NCBI RefSeq assembly: GCF_036492635.1
Contig: NZ_AP025305.1
Location: 3,862,000-3,925,999, forward strand
Origin: Aureibacter tunicatorum
GTDB lineage: Bacteria > Bacteroidota > Bacteroidia > Cytophagales > Cyclobacteriaceae
Reading direction: 5' to 3'
DNA length: 64,000 nucleotides
The position numbers and the translations under genes were made by a program. Shown here one piece after another: positions 43,540 through 54,300 of the stretch. The notes under the pieces were generated by a model. It had not been told where the DNA came from. It saw only the letters and a list, made by a program, of their open reading frames with translations, and made no database searches. Numbering within the stretch: the first letter of the stretch is position 1; every line of letters begins with the position of its first letter.

Positions 43540-44670
43540 TTAAGCTTCTACAGTTTCCGCGAAATATTTTTCAATATCCACATACTCCAAGTCAAATGCT
43601 TCCGCAACCGCTTCATAGACAACATCTCCTTTGATCACATTAAGACCCTTTTTCAAGTCTGCGTCATCAGCGCAAGCTTTCACCCAACCTTTGTTCGCCA
43701 ATTGAATAGCGTAAGGCAATGTAGCATTCGTCAATGCCAAAGTTGAAGTGTAAGGCACAGCTCCAGGCATGTTAGCCACACAGTAATGAACCACATCATC
43801 TATGATGAATGTAGGGTCTTGATGAGTTGTTGGAGTACAAGTTTCGATGCATCCGCCTTGATCTACCGCAACGTCCACCAATACAGTACCAGCTCTCATG
43901 TCTTTCAACATCTCTCTAGTCACCAAGTGAGGCGCTTTAGCTCCAGGTATCAACACAGCTCCGATGATCAAGTCAGAAGTCTTAATTTCTTCTCTAATGT
44001 TGTACTCGTTGGACATCAATGTCTTAACGTTCGCCGGCATGATATCATCCAGCTCTCTCAATCTTGGCAAGCTAATGTCCATGATTGTCACATCCGCACC
44101 TAGTCCGGCAGCCATTTTAGCAGCTTGCGTACCTACGATACCGCCACCCAGCACCAATACTTTGGCAGGCTTCACTCCCGGCACGCCGCCTAGCAATATG
44201 CCTCTACCTTTCAATGGCTTCTCCAAGTACTTAGCACCTTCTTGAGTCGCCATTCTACCAGCTACTTCAGACATAGGAATCAACAAAGGCAAGCTTCTAT
44301 CCTCTTTTTCAACCGTCTCATAAGCAAGGCACACAGACTTGTTCTCAATCATAGCCTTAGTCAACGGCTCATAAGAAGCGAAGTGAAAATATGTGAATAA
44401 CAATTGGTCTTCCTTGATCAAGTTGTACTCAGGCTCAATAGGCTCTTTTACCTTCATGATCATCTCAGCGATAGCATAAGTTTCCTCTATAGTAGGCAAA
44501 ATCTTAGCTCCCGCAGTCACATACTCCTCGTCAGAGAATCCTGACCCTAAACCTGCTGTAGCTTGAACATAAACATCATGCCCATTCTTCACCAATTCGC
44601 TGGCTCCGGCAGGCGTCAAAGCTACCCTGTTTTCGTTATTCTTGATTTCCTTAGGTACTCCGATTATCAT
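43540..44670 (-). CDS. ald: Alanine dehydrogenase
   Basis: This 376-residue NAD-dependent enzyme interconverts L-alanine and pyruvate plus ammonia. It starts [20 protein letters not shown] and has the substrate-binding [17 protein letters not shown], the Rossmann motif [20 protein letters not shown], and [20 protein letters not shown], all standard for the family. Length is normal. The ATG is overlapped by a direct repeat described separately. It is not in an operon with plsC, which converges on it. Confidence 0.96.
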   Translation of the reverse strand: MIIGVPKEIKNNENRVALTPAGASELVKNGHDVYVQATAGLGSGFSDEEYVTAGAKILPTIEETYAIAEMIMKVKEPIEPEYNLIKEDQLLFTYFHFASYEPLTKAMIENKSVCLAYETVEKEDRSLPLLIPMSEVAGRMATQEGAKYLEKPLKGRGILLGGVPGVKPAKVLVLGGGIVGTQAAKMAAGLGADVTIMDISLPRLRELDDIMPANVKTLMSNEYNIREEIKTSDLIIGAVLIPGAKAPHLVTREMLKDMRAGTVLVDVAVDQGGCIETCTPTTHQDPTFIIDDVVHYCVANMPGAVPYTSTLALTNATLPYAIQLANKGWVKACADDADLKKGLNVIKGDVVYEAVAEAFDLEYVDIEKYFAETVEA

Positions 44671-44696
44671 ATCCTTAAAATTATAATATCCTTAAA
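44669..44696 (-). repeat. Tandem 11-bp direct repeat at the ald start
   Basis: ATATCCTTAAA occurs at 44669-44679 and again at 44686-44696, 17 bases apart, and the first copy touches the start codon. On the coding strand this reads TTTAAGGATAT twice. It may be a regulator site or a duplicated ribosome-binding region (both hold AAGGA). Confidence 0.5.
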
Positions 44697-44889
44697 CTGT
44701 GCGTAAATTATGAAGATATTTTAAAATAATCATTGGCTGAAGGCATATTTTTTTAAAAATATAAAAAAGTTACAGATAAGCAAGCCCAATATAACCTTTC
44801 GCGCATATTAGCAATCCACAGCCACCATCCGCAAACAAACAATGTACATCGCTCTGTCGTACTTATTATAAGCAAGTGAAAGAAGCGAA

Positions 44890-44920
44890 TTGGCTCTTTG
44901 GAATAGATTGACTATTTTTG
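44890..44920 (+). promoter_or_regulatory. Candidate promoter of the E1 fusion gene
   Basis: TTG (44890-44892), 20 bases, then TATTTTTG (44913-44920) fits the Bacteroidota TTG-N19/20-TAnnTTTG pattern; the GTG start is 47 bases downstream. The rest of the 296-base gap back to ald shows nothing else I can name. Confidence 0.55.
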
Positions 44921-44966
44921 CCTGACAATTCTTCACTTTTTGATTTAATATAAATAAATATAGATT

Positions 44967-47372
44967 GTGCCAGATATAAAAATTTTGAATGATATTCGCC
45001 TGTCAAACGAGGAAATTCTTAAAGACTACACAACGGCATATCTCAGCCGTGAAGTAAGCCTTACGGGAAGGAAAGAGGTGTTCATGGGAAAAGCCAAATT
45101 CGGCATATTTGGAGATGGCAAAGAAGTCGCGCAAGTGGCTATGGCCAAAGCTTTCAAACAAGGAGATTGGCGTTCAGGATATTATCGTGATCAAACCTTT
45201 ATATTCGCTATCGGCAGCATCACTGTGCAAGAGTATTTTGCGCAAATATACGCTCATACCGACTTAAATGCCGACCCTTCTTCTGGGGGAAGAATGATGA
45301 ACGGCCACTTCGGTACTCGTCTTCTTGACGAACAAGGTCTATGGAAAGATCAAAAAAGCGTCAAAAACACGGCTTCGGATGTATCTTCTACAGGAGGTCA
45401 AACTGCCAGAACCATCGGTTTGGGCTATGCTTCCAAGTATTACAGACACTGCCATGAGCTTCCCAAAGACAATCTTTTCTCCGAAAATGGAAACGAGGTG
45501 GTCTTTCATACCATTGGAAATGCATCCACATCGGAAGGAGTATTTCTTGAAGCGATCAACGCTTCCGCTGTCATGCAACTTCCAATCATACATTCTGTAT
45601 GGGACGATGGGTATGGCATTTCTGTTCCAAATAAATATCAAACGGCAAAAGAAAGCATTTCCGAAGCTTTGGCTGGTTTTCAAAAAACCGATTCTGAAGC
45701 AGGATTGGAAATCTTCAAAGTCAAAGGCTGGGATTATGTGGAGCTTTGCAAAGCATATGCGTCAGCCGCTGAAATAGCCAGATCAGAGCATATTCCATCG
45801 TTGATACATGTCGATGAAATAACACAACCTCAAGGACACTCGACATCTGGTTCTCATGAGAGATACAAGTCTGAAGAAAGGCTGAATTGGGAAAAGGAAT
45901 ATGACTGCATCAAGATAATGCGTCAATGGATCTTGGATCAGAACATTGCCACAGAAGAGGATCTGCAACAAATAGAAAACACGGCGAAAAAAGAAGTCAA
46001 AGAAGCCAAAAACAAAGCATGGAAAGCGTATCGTAATTCAATTAAAGTGGATTATGATGAAGCGATAGATGTTTTAAACAAGCTTCAAGCCAAGTCATCT
46101 TCCGGGGCATTTATAAAACCTGAAATCCAAAAACTTTCCACCAAACCCAATCCATTAAAAACCGATATAATAAAAACATGCAAATCGGTCTTGCGATTGA
46201 CTCGAAATGAAAGTTCTGCTGAACGAAACGAGCTTAACAAGTGGCTAAAGACTAAGCTAGAAAAATATACCGACGAATACAGTTCCCACCAATACAGCGA
46301 ATCCAACCAATCCATTTCTCAAATCACTCCTATTGCTCCCGCTTATGACGATAACGCTGATGAAGTGGATGGCAGGGAAATCATCAACGCTTATTTTCAT
46401 CAATTATTCGCTAATGACCCCAGAGTATTTGCTTTTGGAGAAGACGTTGGAAAGATCGGAGACGTAAACCAAGGCATGGCTGGGTTGCAAGACAAATTCG
46501 GCGAACTCCGAATTCATGATACAGGTATTCGAGAAATGACTATCATCGGAGAAGGCACAGGCGCGGCAATGAGAGGTCTAAAGCCTATCGCTGAGATTCA
46601 ATATCTCGATTATCTAGTATATGCTCTGAATACACTCACTGACGATGTAGCATGCATGCAATACAGAACCAAAGGTGGGCAAAAAGCTCCTATGATTGTC
46701 AGAACACGAGGGCACAGGCTTGAAGGAATATGGCATTCCGGTTCGCCTATGAGCATGATACTCGGCAGCTTAAGAGGCATTCGATTGCTAGTGCCTAGAA
46801 ACTTCACGCAAGCAGCCAGAATGTACAACACATTAATCGCCAGTGACGAACCTGCGGTTATGGTGGAATGCCTCAATGCATATCGTCAAAAAGAAATCAT
46901 GCCTAGCAACTTAAGCGAAATGAATCTTGAGCTAGGAAAACCTGAAATTCTGAAAGAAGGAAATGATATCACAATCGTGACTTACGGCGCAATGTGCAGA
47001 ATCGTACTTGACGCAGCCAATAAACTTGAACAAACAGGTATCAGTGCTGAAGTTATAGACGTGCAAACATTGCTTCCATTTGATGTTCATCACGATATTA
47101 TAAAATCCATTCAGAAAACAAATCGAGTGATTTTTGCTGACGAAGACGCACCAGGCGGAGCGTCCGCATATATGATGCAAAAGGTCGTGGAAGAACAAGA
47201 TGCATATAAATACCTTGATTCTGCTCCAGCGACAATTTCCGCTAAAGAACATCGACCAGCTTACAGTACTGACGGAGATTATTTCTCCAAACCAAATCCC
47301 GAAACAATTTTTGACAAAGCATATGAAATCATATCGGAATGCTATCCAGACAGATTTCCAGAACTATATTAG
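44967..47372 (+). CDS. 2-oxoacid dehydrogenase E1, fused alpha and beta subunits
   Basis: This 801-residue protein starts at GTG. The N-terminal half (to about 430) is an E1 alpha domain; after a linker, residues about 465-801 are an E1 beta domain (EIINAYFHQLFANDPRVFAF, GEDVGKIGDVNQGMAGLQ, VRTRGHRLEG). It decarboxylates a 2-oxo acid with thiamine diphosphate and passes the acyl group to E2; branched-chain acids or pyruvate are both possible. The usual alpha-subunit GDG...NN motif reads GNA (184-186) and DDG (213-215) here, a form I recall from Bacteroidota fusions. No E2 or E3 gene is adjacent. Confidence 0.85.
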   Translation: MPDIKILNDIRLSNEEILKDYTTAYLSREVSLTGRKEVFMGKAKFGIFGDGKEVAQVAMAKAFKQGDWRSGYYRDQTFIFAIGSITVQEYFAQIYAHTDLNADPSSGGRMMNGHFGTRLLDEQGLWKDQKSVKNTASDVSSTGGQTARTIGLGYASKYYRHCHELPKDNLFSENGNEVVFHTIGNASTSEGVFLEAINASAVMQLPIIHSVWDDGYGISVPNKYQTAKESISEALAGFQKTDSEAGLEIFKVKGWDYVELCKAYASAAEIARSEHIPSLIHVDEITQPQGHSTSGSHERYKSEERLNWEKEYDCIKIMRQWILDQNIATEEDLQQIENTAKKEVKEAKNKAWKAYRNSIKVDYDEAIDVLNKLQAKSSSGAFIKPEIQKLSTKPNPLKTDIIKTCKSVLRLTRNESSAERNELNKWLKTKLEKYTDEYSSHQYSESNQSISQITPIAPAYDDNADEVDGREIINAYFHQLFANDPRVFAFGEDVGKIGDVNQGMAGLQDKFGELRIHDTGIREMTIIGEGTGAAMRGLKPIAEIQYLDYLVYALNTLTDDVACMQYRTKGGQKAPMIVRTRGHRLEGIWHSGSPMSMILGSLRGIRLLVPRNFTQAARMYNTLIASDEPAVMVECLNAYRQKEIMPSNLSEMNLELGKPEILKEGNDITIVTYGAMCRIVLDAANKLEQTGISAEVIDVQTLLPFDVHHDIIKSIQKTNRVIFADEDAPGGASAYMMQKVVEEQDAYKYLDSAPATISAKEHRPAYSTDGDYFSKPNPETIFDKAYEIISECYPDRFPELY

Positions 47373-47400
47373 ATAACTTATTGTTATATAGCATTCTAAA

Positions 47401-47437
47401 TAATAAAGGGAAACATTTTGTTTCCCTTTATTATTTT
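47401..47437 (+). terminator. Intrinsic terminator after the E1 fusion gene
   Basis: AATAAAGGGAAAC (47402-47414) and GTTTCCCTTTATT (47420-47432) form a 13-bp stem with a 5-base loop, followed by ATTTT. Confidence 0.8.
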
Positions 47438-47525
47438 CTCAAATTGCCTTCTATCTCATTAATTATCAAGCATGAAAATTGCTTTTTTATAAGGTTTTAG
47501 CCTATTGCAAAATAATTTTTACGAA

Positions 47526-48344
47526 ATGAAGGATACAGAATACTATATGAAATCCGCAGGATACTTTTTTAAAAGATTCATCTTGCAAAAAAAAACTATC
47601 AAAGGAAAATCAGATCAATTCAATCTCAAATTCGAATTTTTCTCTCCAGATTGTGTGGGAAGAGAGATTTACAAAAAAGGAATTTACGAAGAACGGCTTT
47701 CCAACTTTTTATTGAACGATCTATCGTTTGAAGACAACGACATCATCTTGGACATTGGAGCAAACATTGGATGGTACTCGTCATTGCTATCCAGTCAAAT
47801 ATCCGAGAATGTTCATATCCATTCTTTTGAGCCCGACCCAAGCAATTTCTCTTTGCTTCAAGCGAATTTAGCTCATAATGCTTCCTCAAATGTTTCCGCT
47901 CACCAAATGGGAGTATCTGATAAAACGGAAACCAAGAATTTGCACTTATATAAAAAAAGCAATGGTGGTAGACATTCGTTGCTTGACATCAACGGCACAG
48001 AGACTGTGGAAATCAATACGATAAGTCTGGATGACTTTATTGAAAAAAATAATATTGACCCCAAACGAATAAAATTCCTAAAAATGGACATTGAAGGTTT
48101 TGAGTACTTCGCTTTTCTTGGAGGAAAAAAAGCCTTGGAATTCGTGCCTAAAATGCTTGTCGAATACTCTCCTGGATATATGAGAAAAGGGGGAATAGAT
48201 CCGGCTCTTTGTCTTGAGCTTTTGGAAAGTTACAATTTTGAGCCATACGATATTGGAAAAATTGGAGAGCAACCTCAAAAACTCGACAGAAACTTTCTCC
48301 TTGAAAGAAACAACAACATGGATATCCTATGGATTAAAAAATAA
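47526..48344 (+). CDS. FkbM-family methyltransferase
   Basis: I chose the ATG at 47526 (272 residues); a TTG at 47505 would add seven residues. The SAM-binding motif is IILDIGANIGWYSSLLSS, followed by HSFEPDPSNFSLLQANLAHN and a later FLKMDIEGFEYFAFLGG, all typical of FkbM O-methyltransferases. These methylate sugars, polyketides or surface glycans. No glycan cluster is nearby, so the acceptor is unknown. The gene follows the E1 terminator and ends in a strong hairpin shared with nhaD. Confidence 0.88.
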   Translation: MKDTEYYMKSAGYFFKRFILQKKTIKGKSDQFNLKFEFFSPDCVGREIYKKGIYEERLSNFLLNDLSFEDNDIILDIGANIGWYSSLLSSQISENVHIHSFEPDPSNFSLLQANLAHNASSNVSAHQMGVSDKTETKNLHLYKKSNGGRHSLLDINGTETVEINTISLDDFIEKNNIDPKRIKFLKMDIEGFEYFAFLGGKKALEFVPKMLVEYSPGYMRKGGIDPALCLELLESYNFEPYDIGKIGEQPQKLDRNFLLERNNNMDILWIKK

Positions 48345-48380
48345 AAAAATGCCTGCTAAGCGAGTAACTTAGCAGGCACT
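48340..48380. terminator. Bidirectional terminator between FkbM and nhaD
   Basis: TGCCTGCTAAG (48350-48360) and CTTAGCAGGCA (48368-48378) form a perfect 11-bp stem with a 7-base loop. The minus side has a long T run and serves nhaD; the plus side is weaker. Confidence 0.8.
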
Positions 48381-48401
48381 TTCATTCAATAATAATCTCC
48401 T

Positions 48402-49745
48402 CTATATTTTAAAAGTTCCTATGCTGGCTAGATAAGCAACCGCTCCAGCCAAATAACCGATCAAAGCCAAAAAGCTGATATTTTTAAAATACCATCCAAA
48501 ACTGATTCTCTCCATACCCATTGCGGCCACTCCTGCCGCCGAACCAATGATCAAGCAACTCCCGCCTGTTCCTGCGCAATATGCGATAAACTGCCAAAAT
48601 GCATGGTCTTGAGGAAATGTTTCCAATGAATACATACCCATGCTGGCAGCTACCAAAGGAACATTATCCACTACAGCAGAAAGCAATCCGATAGCCAAGC
48701 CAACTATAGTGTTATTTTGAATAGTCGTATCTAGCCAATGAGCAGTGGTTTCCAGAATTTTAGCGACATCCAAAGCACTAATAGCCAATAATATTCCCAT
48801 GAAGAACAATACGGAAGGCATATCAACCTTCTTCAACACTCCAACAACCGACAATTCTTTTCTCAACTTATGAGGCTTTGCTCTATGCAGTATTTCAGTC
48901 AACAACCACAATGCGCCCAAACCAAATAGTATTCCAGCAAAAGGAGGCAAATGCGTTAAAGTCTTGAATATCGGAACAAACAACAACAAACCAACTCCAA
49001 CTGCAAATACAAGTTTCTTTTCAAACTCATCCACTCCAAGTTGCTCGTTATGGTAGAACAACTCATCATTGCCCTGTCCGGGAATCTTTCCTAACTCAAA
49101 CCTTTTGCGCTTTAATATCGCTGACACTAGAACAGTCGGTACGATAATGCAAATGATACTTGGCGCTATCAGTGACTTTACAATCGCCAAAGTAGTGATT
49201 TGTCCTCCAATCCATAACATGGTCGTCGTTACATCCCCTATAGGCGACCATGCTCCACCTGCATTAGCAGACAAAACAACCATAGATACAAACAGCATTC
49301 TCATCTTCACATTCTTAATCAACTTCCTCAAGATCGAAATCATGACTATTGTGGAAGTAAGATTATCCAACGCCGCTGACAAGATAAAAGTAAATGAAAC
49401 TACGATCCACAACAGTGTCACGATGTTTTGAGTTGTAATTTTTCTTGTCATCAGGTCAAATGATCCGTGAGCGTCAATCAATTCAACAATTGCCATTGCG
49501 CCCATTAAAAAGAACAAGATGCTTGCAATGTCTCCTACATGCTCAAGAAAAACTCCCTCGGTAATATGCTTTGCAAATTCTTCTCTGGAAAGAAACTCGG
49601 AAGGAACATCCGCCATGGTTATGAATATGGTCCAGCAAAGTATTCCTGTCAGCAATGCTGTTGCTGATTTATCAATATTGATATTGTGTTCAGTGGCTAT
49701 GCCCACATAGCCCACTGCAAAGACAGTAAGTAATAAAACAATCAT
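48402..49745 (-). CDS. nhaD: Na+/H+ antiporter NhaD
   Basis: This 447-residue inner-membrane protein of the ion transporter superfamily has about twelve hydrophobic segments. Typical NhaD blocks are LSAALDNLTSTIVMISILRK, SANAGGAWSPIGDVTTTMLW, LSAVVDNVPLVAASMGMY and YCAGTGGSCLIIGSAAGVAA. It exports Na+ (and Li+) in exchange for protons, giving salt and alkali tolerance, consistent with a marine or saline habitat. It is a single gene with its own terminator. Confidence 0.94.
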   Translation of the reverse strand: MIVLLLTVFAVGYVGIATEHNINIDKSATALLTGILCWTIFITMADVPSEFLSREEFAKHITEGVFLEHVGDIASILFFLMGAMAIVELIDAHGSFDLMTRKITTQNIVTLLWIVVSFTFILSAALDNLTSTIVMISILRKLIKNVKMRMLFVSMVVLSANAGGAWSPIGDVTTTMLWIGGQITTLAIVKSLIAPSIICIIVPTVLVSAILKRKRFELGKIPGQGNDELFYHNEQLGVDEFEKKLVFAVGVGLLLFVPIFKTLTHLPPFAGILFGLGALWLLTEILHRAKPHKLRKELSVVGVLKKVDMPSVLFFMGILLAISALDVAKILETTAHWLDTTIQNNTIVGLAIGLLSAVVDNVPLVAASMGMYSLETFPQDHAFWQFIAYCAGTGGSCLIIGSAAGVAAMGMERISFGWYFKNISFLALIGYLAGAVAYLASIGTFKI

Positions 49746-50096
49746 AGGCAGGTAATTTTGTTTGTGTTTAGTGTTTGGAGACCTTCAAAGTTTGAATTCT
49801 CCTAGCTATCTCGCTTAGGTTAAATTAATTACAAAATAAGGCACACAATCCAAAAAAGACATTTTTTAGGCAAAAAATTAAGACAATATTTTTCAAATTC
49901 ACAATTCAAAATAACTTATAATCTTAACAAAATATTATTTAACCAATTTACTTATACTCATTAAAAACAAGCTCGAATAAATCTTCCATAATGTGCTGAT
50001 CAATACTTGATCGATGCTTTTTCAAAGTAAATTTTCATTCTTCTTTATTCAATTATATGCGACTTTCCATATTTTAGTATCCAAATTGATCAACTT
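49746..50096. other. 351-base intergenic region between nhaD and sbcD
   Basis: This is the divergent upstream region of nhaD (minus) and sbcD (plus). It is AT-rich, has no open frame of note and no RNA gene I recognise. No exact TAnnTTTG box is placed close to either start, so I assign no promoter. Confidence 0.6.
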
Positions 50097-51329
50097 ATGA
50101 AAATATTGCATACTGCCGACTGGCACTTGGGGAAAAGACTGCATAGTTTTGACTTGCTAGAAGATCAGCAGGCTTTTTTAGATTGGATTTCATCTTATAT
50201 GCTAAAAGAACAAGTGGATTTGTTGCTTATAGCAGGCGACATTTTTGACACGGCATATCCGAACCTTCAAAGCCAGGAAATATACACACAATTTTTAGCC
50301 AAGCTTTATTCCGCTGAATATCCAAAGCAAGTAATCATAACCGATGGCAATCATGATGGCAAAAGCACGCTACGCATCACAAGCAATATTTTGAAACACT
50401 TAAATGTTTCTGTGGTATGCGATGTTCATGAGAATAGAAATGAGCATATTATTCCTGTAAAAAATGGCGACAATATCGAAATGTATGTCGTGGCTGTTCC
50501 ATTTTTAAGAGATCAAGACTTAAGAAAATCATCAGCGGAAGCCGGTAGCTTGGAACGCTCTGAAGTAATGAAAAAAGCTCTCAGGGATTTTTATAATGAA
50601 TTGGCTGAGAAAGTTCAACAGATAAATACGGAAGAAAAGCCTGTGATAGCTATGGGGCATTTGTTTACTGCTGGAGCGGAATCTGAAGATTCGGATTCAG
50701 AACGTCCGATTCAAATGGGACATCAAGCTGGTGTGAGTGCTGATATCTTTTCTTCCATCTTTGATTATGTAGCCTTGGGACATATACACAGAGCTCAAAA
50801 ATTCGATACGAAAACGGAAGTTCGTTATTCGGGTTCGCCTTACCCATTGAGTTTTTCCGAAAGAAACTACGAGCATAAAATGTGGCTTATCGAAACTGAC
50901 AACAAGATCAAAAATATTGAAGCTATAAAAATACCTGCATACAGGAAATTAGTTCGTCTGGAAGGAACATTTGACAATATTACATCTAAAGCTGAAACTC
51001 TGGGAAGCGTCGCTTCTTTCTTTCCAAATCTGGTAGAAGTGCATGTCAAAGAAGAGCTTTACGATCCTTTGCTCAGATCCAAAATCGATGAGTGGAAAAA
51101 CCAATGGCATCAAAGGCAGGAACACAGTTTGGTCGCAAAGTATACGTATGCTTTTGAGAAAAAGAGCGAAACAGCTTCCTCGCTTTACGATCATGAGAAA
51201 ATTTCTCAAGAGAATTTTACGGCAAAAAATATCTTTCTTGATATGCTCAACAAGGATACTGACTTGGATGAAAACATGAAGCAGAATGTTGTCTCTGCAT
51301 TCGAATCATTGGAAAACGAATCTCACTAG
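50097..51329 (+). CDS. sbcD: SbcD, exonuclease subunit of SbcCD
   Basis: This 410-residue metallophosphoesterase has the Mre11-type motifs HTADWHLGKRLHSFD, LLLIAGDIFDTAYP, TDGNHDG and YVALGHIHRAQ. It is the nuclease subunit of the SbcCD (Mre11-Rad50-like) complex, which opens DNA hairpins and protein-blocked ends. The C-terminal part after about 290 would bind SbcC. The sbcC gene follows after 10 bases in the same direction. Confidence 0.94.
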   Translation: MKILHTADWHLGKRLHSFDLLEDQQAFLDWISSYMLKEQVDLLLIAGDIFDTAYPNLQSQEIYTQFLAKLYSAEYPKQVIITDGNHDGKSTLRITSNILKHLNVSVVCDVHENRNEHIIPVKNGDNIEMYVVAVPFLRDQDLRKSSAEAGSLERSEVMKKALRDFYNELAEKVQQINTEEKPVIAMGHLFTAGAESEDSDSERPIQMGHQAGVSADIFSSIFDYVALGHIHRAQKFDTKTEVRYSGSPYPLSFSERNYEHKMWLIETDNKIKNIEAIKIPAYRKLVRLEGTFDNITSKAETLGSVASFFPNLVEVHVKEELYDPLLRSKIDEWKNQWHQRQEHSLVAKYTYAFEKKSETASSLYDHEKISQENFTAKNIFLDMLNKDTDLDENMKQNVVSAFESLENESH

Positions 51330-51339
51330 CCTCTAAACC

Positions 51340-54300
51340 ATGAAAATTAACCGCATTTTTATAAAAAACATAAACTCCCTGAAAGGAAAGCATTTAGTTG
51401 ATTTTAATGAAGGAAGCCTAGCCCAGTCCGAACTGGTAGCCATAGTAGGACCAACAGGAGCAGGTAAATCGACACTTTTGGATGCTATTCTTTTAGCATT
51501 TTACAATAAGACTCCGCGCTATCAAAAAGTCTCCGCCAATGAACTTGAGAAATCCGGCGGGTTAGTTACCAGAGGAGAAAGCGAAGCCATTTCTTCCGTG
51601 GATTTTGAAGTAGTCAAAGACGGCAAAGCAAGTCATTACAGAGCGCATTGGACGGCGAGCAAAGGTCAGCGAGGCGAAGCTAAAAACGAGATCAGAAATT
51701 ATCGCATGGAGTTTTCCGAATTGAAATATTCCGGTGATGACCAAGGAGTCATTTTGGCTGAAGGAAGAGAAAATAAAGTAGTGCCGGTAATCGAAGATAT
51801 CGTGGGACTTCATTATGATCAGTTTGTAAAAGCTGTGATGCTCTCGCAAGGTGAATTCGCTAAGCTCTTGAAAGCGGATCGCAAACAGCGCAATCAGCTT
51901 TTGGAAAAAGTTACCCGTTCGTTTGACTTTCGAGATATTTCAATCAAAGCTTATCAAGCTTATGACCAAAGAAAAAAAGAACTTGAAGAACTGTACAAAG
52001 ACAAAGAACGAATCAATGTACTGTCGATAGAAGAAAAAGAGGAGATAGAAAAAAAGCTTCTGGAATACACCGAGCAATTGGATAAGGAAGCTCTTGTTCT
52101 GTCAAAGTATAAAAAGACCAAAGACAATTTCGACAACTTCGACAAGATACTGGAAGAGCTCTCAGCCTTGGAATCCAAAGAAAATAAGTTAAAGGAAGAA
52201 CTTCAGACTTTTGAACCGAAAAAAATATCGTTGGAACTTTTTGAATCCGCACTGCCATTGCAAGCGGATTGGAAAAGCTTGAATGATCAAAAAGTCGCTC
52301 TGAAAAACCTAAATCAAGAAAAAGAAAAACTAGACCAAAGCCTTCAATCATTCGAGGATCAATGGAATGTCTTAAACCAGAATCAAAAAATGACTGACCA
52401 GTCACTTTTGGAATGGACTCATAAAAAAGACATGCTTGAAACGCTATGGAAAAGTGTGGAAGGGTATGACAAGGAAATAGATAAATTCAACGCAGAAGCG
52501 GAATCATTTGCCGTAAGGCTAAAGGACACTTCTGAAAAGAAAAAGGAAACAGAGTCCAAGAAAGCACAAAGCCAACAGCAACTTCAGGAACTAGACAAAA
52601 ATCAGACACAACTAACCGAATGGCTCAAGGAGAAAGCTTCGCTCGAAAGTCTTTCTTCAGAACTTGGCAAGCTCGAAAGTGCCCAAGCACAATCATTGGA
52701 ATACAAATCACACTTTGATCAGGAAGTTTCGGGTATTGAAGATCAAAGTTTATTAAAGAGAGTAAAAATAATTCTCAATGATTCTCAGTTTACTGATCAC
52801 CTGGATAATTGGAAGTTTAAGACTGAAAGTGAGCTAAATGAGGCTAAAGGTCAAAGAATTTTTAATGATTGGGATATAGAAAAGTACACTGAAGCCGAAA
52901 TACTGCTCGAAAAAGCTTCAGATCACTATCAAAATATTGCGAAGCTAAGCCAACAGAAAAAAGAAGCCTTGGAACGCAAAACTTCGCTGGACAAAGAGCT
53001 GAAACAAATAGACAAAGAAGTCGAAGCGCAGAGAATAGCGATTCAACATACTGAACTGAGTGAGACTGAGCTTAAGGCTAAAGTTGAAAGACTGAAGTTG
53101 GAAAATAATAAGTCGGTACTGGGTCTTAGAAAATCACTGCAAAAAGGTCAGCCTTGTGCTGTCTGCGGAAGTTTGGATCATCCATTTGAGCATAAAGAAG
53201 ACCAGATTGACGAGACTAAGCAAGCTGAAAAACAGCTGGAGGAGATCAATAAATATCTTAAGAAGCTTACGGTAGAACTTCAAAGTTTTGAAAAAAAGAA
53301 AGTAGCAGGGCAAACCTCCTTGAAGGCTGTGGATATGGAAATTAGTAAGGCAGAAAAAGATCTTATTGCCTTGAACAATGAAAAAACAAATTATGATAAC
53401 AAGTTCAAGTACTTGTTCTCTGAAATTCCTCACAATCTTTTTACACAGTTGGAGCTTATTAAACAAGATAAAAAGTTAGTTGAGAGGATAGAGAAGTATT
53501 CAAAATTTTTACTTGTCTTTGACAGAATACAACAATCGTATAAGAGATGGCAGGCTTCGCAGGAGAGTTTTAAATCTTTGTTTGCTCCATATCAGGCTTT
53601 CAGTGCGGATATCAATGAGCTGAAACTGTTGTCTGAGGATTATACATTGAAAAAAGATAAAGCCGATCAGTTAAATAATGATATTAAGCTGGCAGAAAAT
53701 GATCTGACTAACCTTAACACTGCTTTTGATCAGGTCAATGTCGAATATCATCAGGTCGATGCTCAATATCAAGTAGCCAAAGAGCAGTCCAAGGGCTTTA
53801 AAAATGCTCGGGAGGCATTGTTTGGCGACAAAAAGGTGGAGGCAGAACGAGAAAACTATCAGCAGGAAAAAGATATTCGTACCAAAGCTGTCACCGAAGT
53901 CAAGGAAGCGCTGGTGAAAAACCAGACCGAAAAAGAAAATCAAACTACCAATCTGCAGAAGACAGTAAGTCAAATCGAGCAGATGGAGCAGGATATTCAG
54001 GAGAAGCAACTTAATCTATTGGCTAGGTCAGTTGAAAAAGGTTTTGAGACATTGGAAGATCTCCAACAAGCATTGGAGTTGAAAAATATTGAAGAACTGA
54101 AAGCTGAAAACAAACAGCTGGAAGTTAACAAATCCCAAATCTCCGGAGCAAAAGTCAACATACTCGAACGCAAAGAAAAGCTGGAAGAAATCGTATTCTT
54201 AGAGCCTTTGGATAAAGAAGAGAACCAACGCAGACTTGCGGAAACAGAACTTAGGATCGATGAAGTCAAAGACAAAGTCGCATCAGAAAAAGCTGAACTA

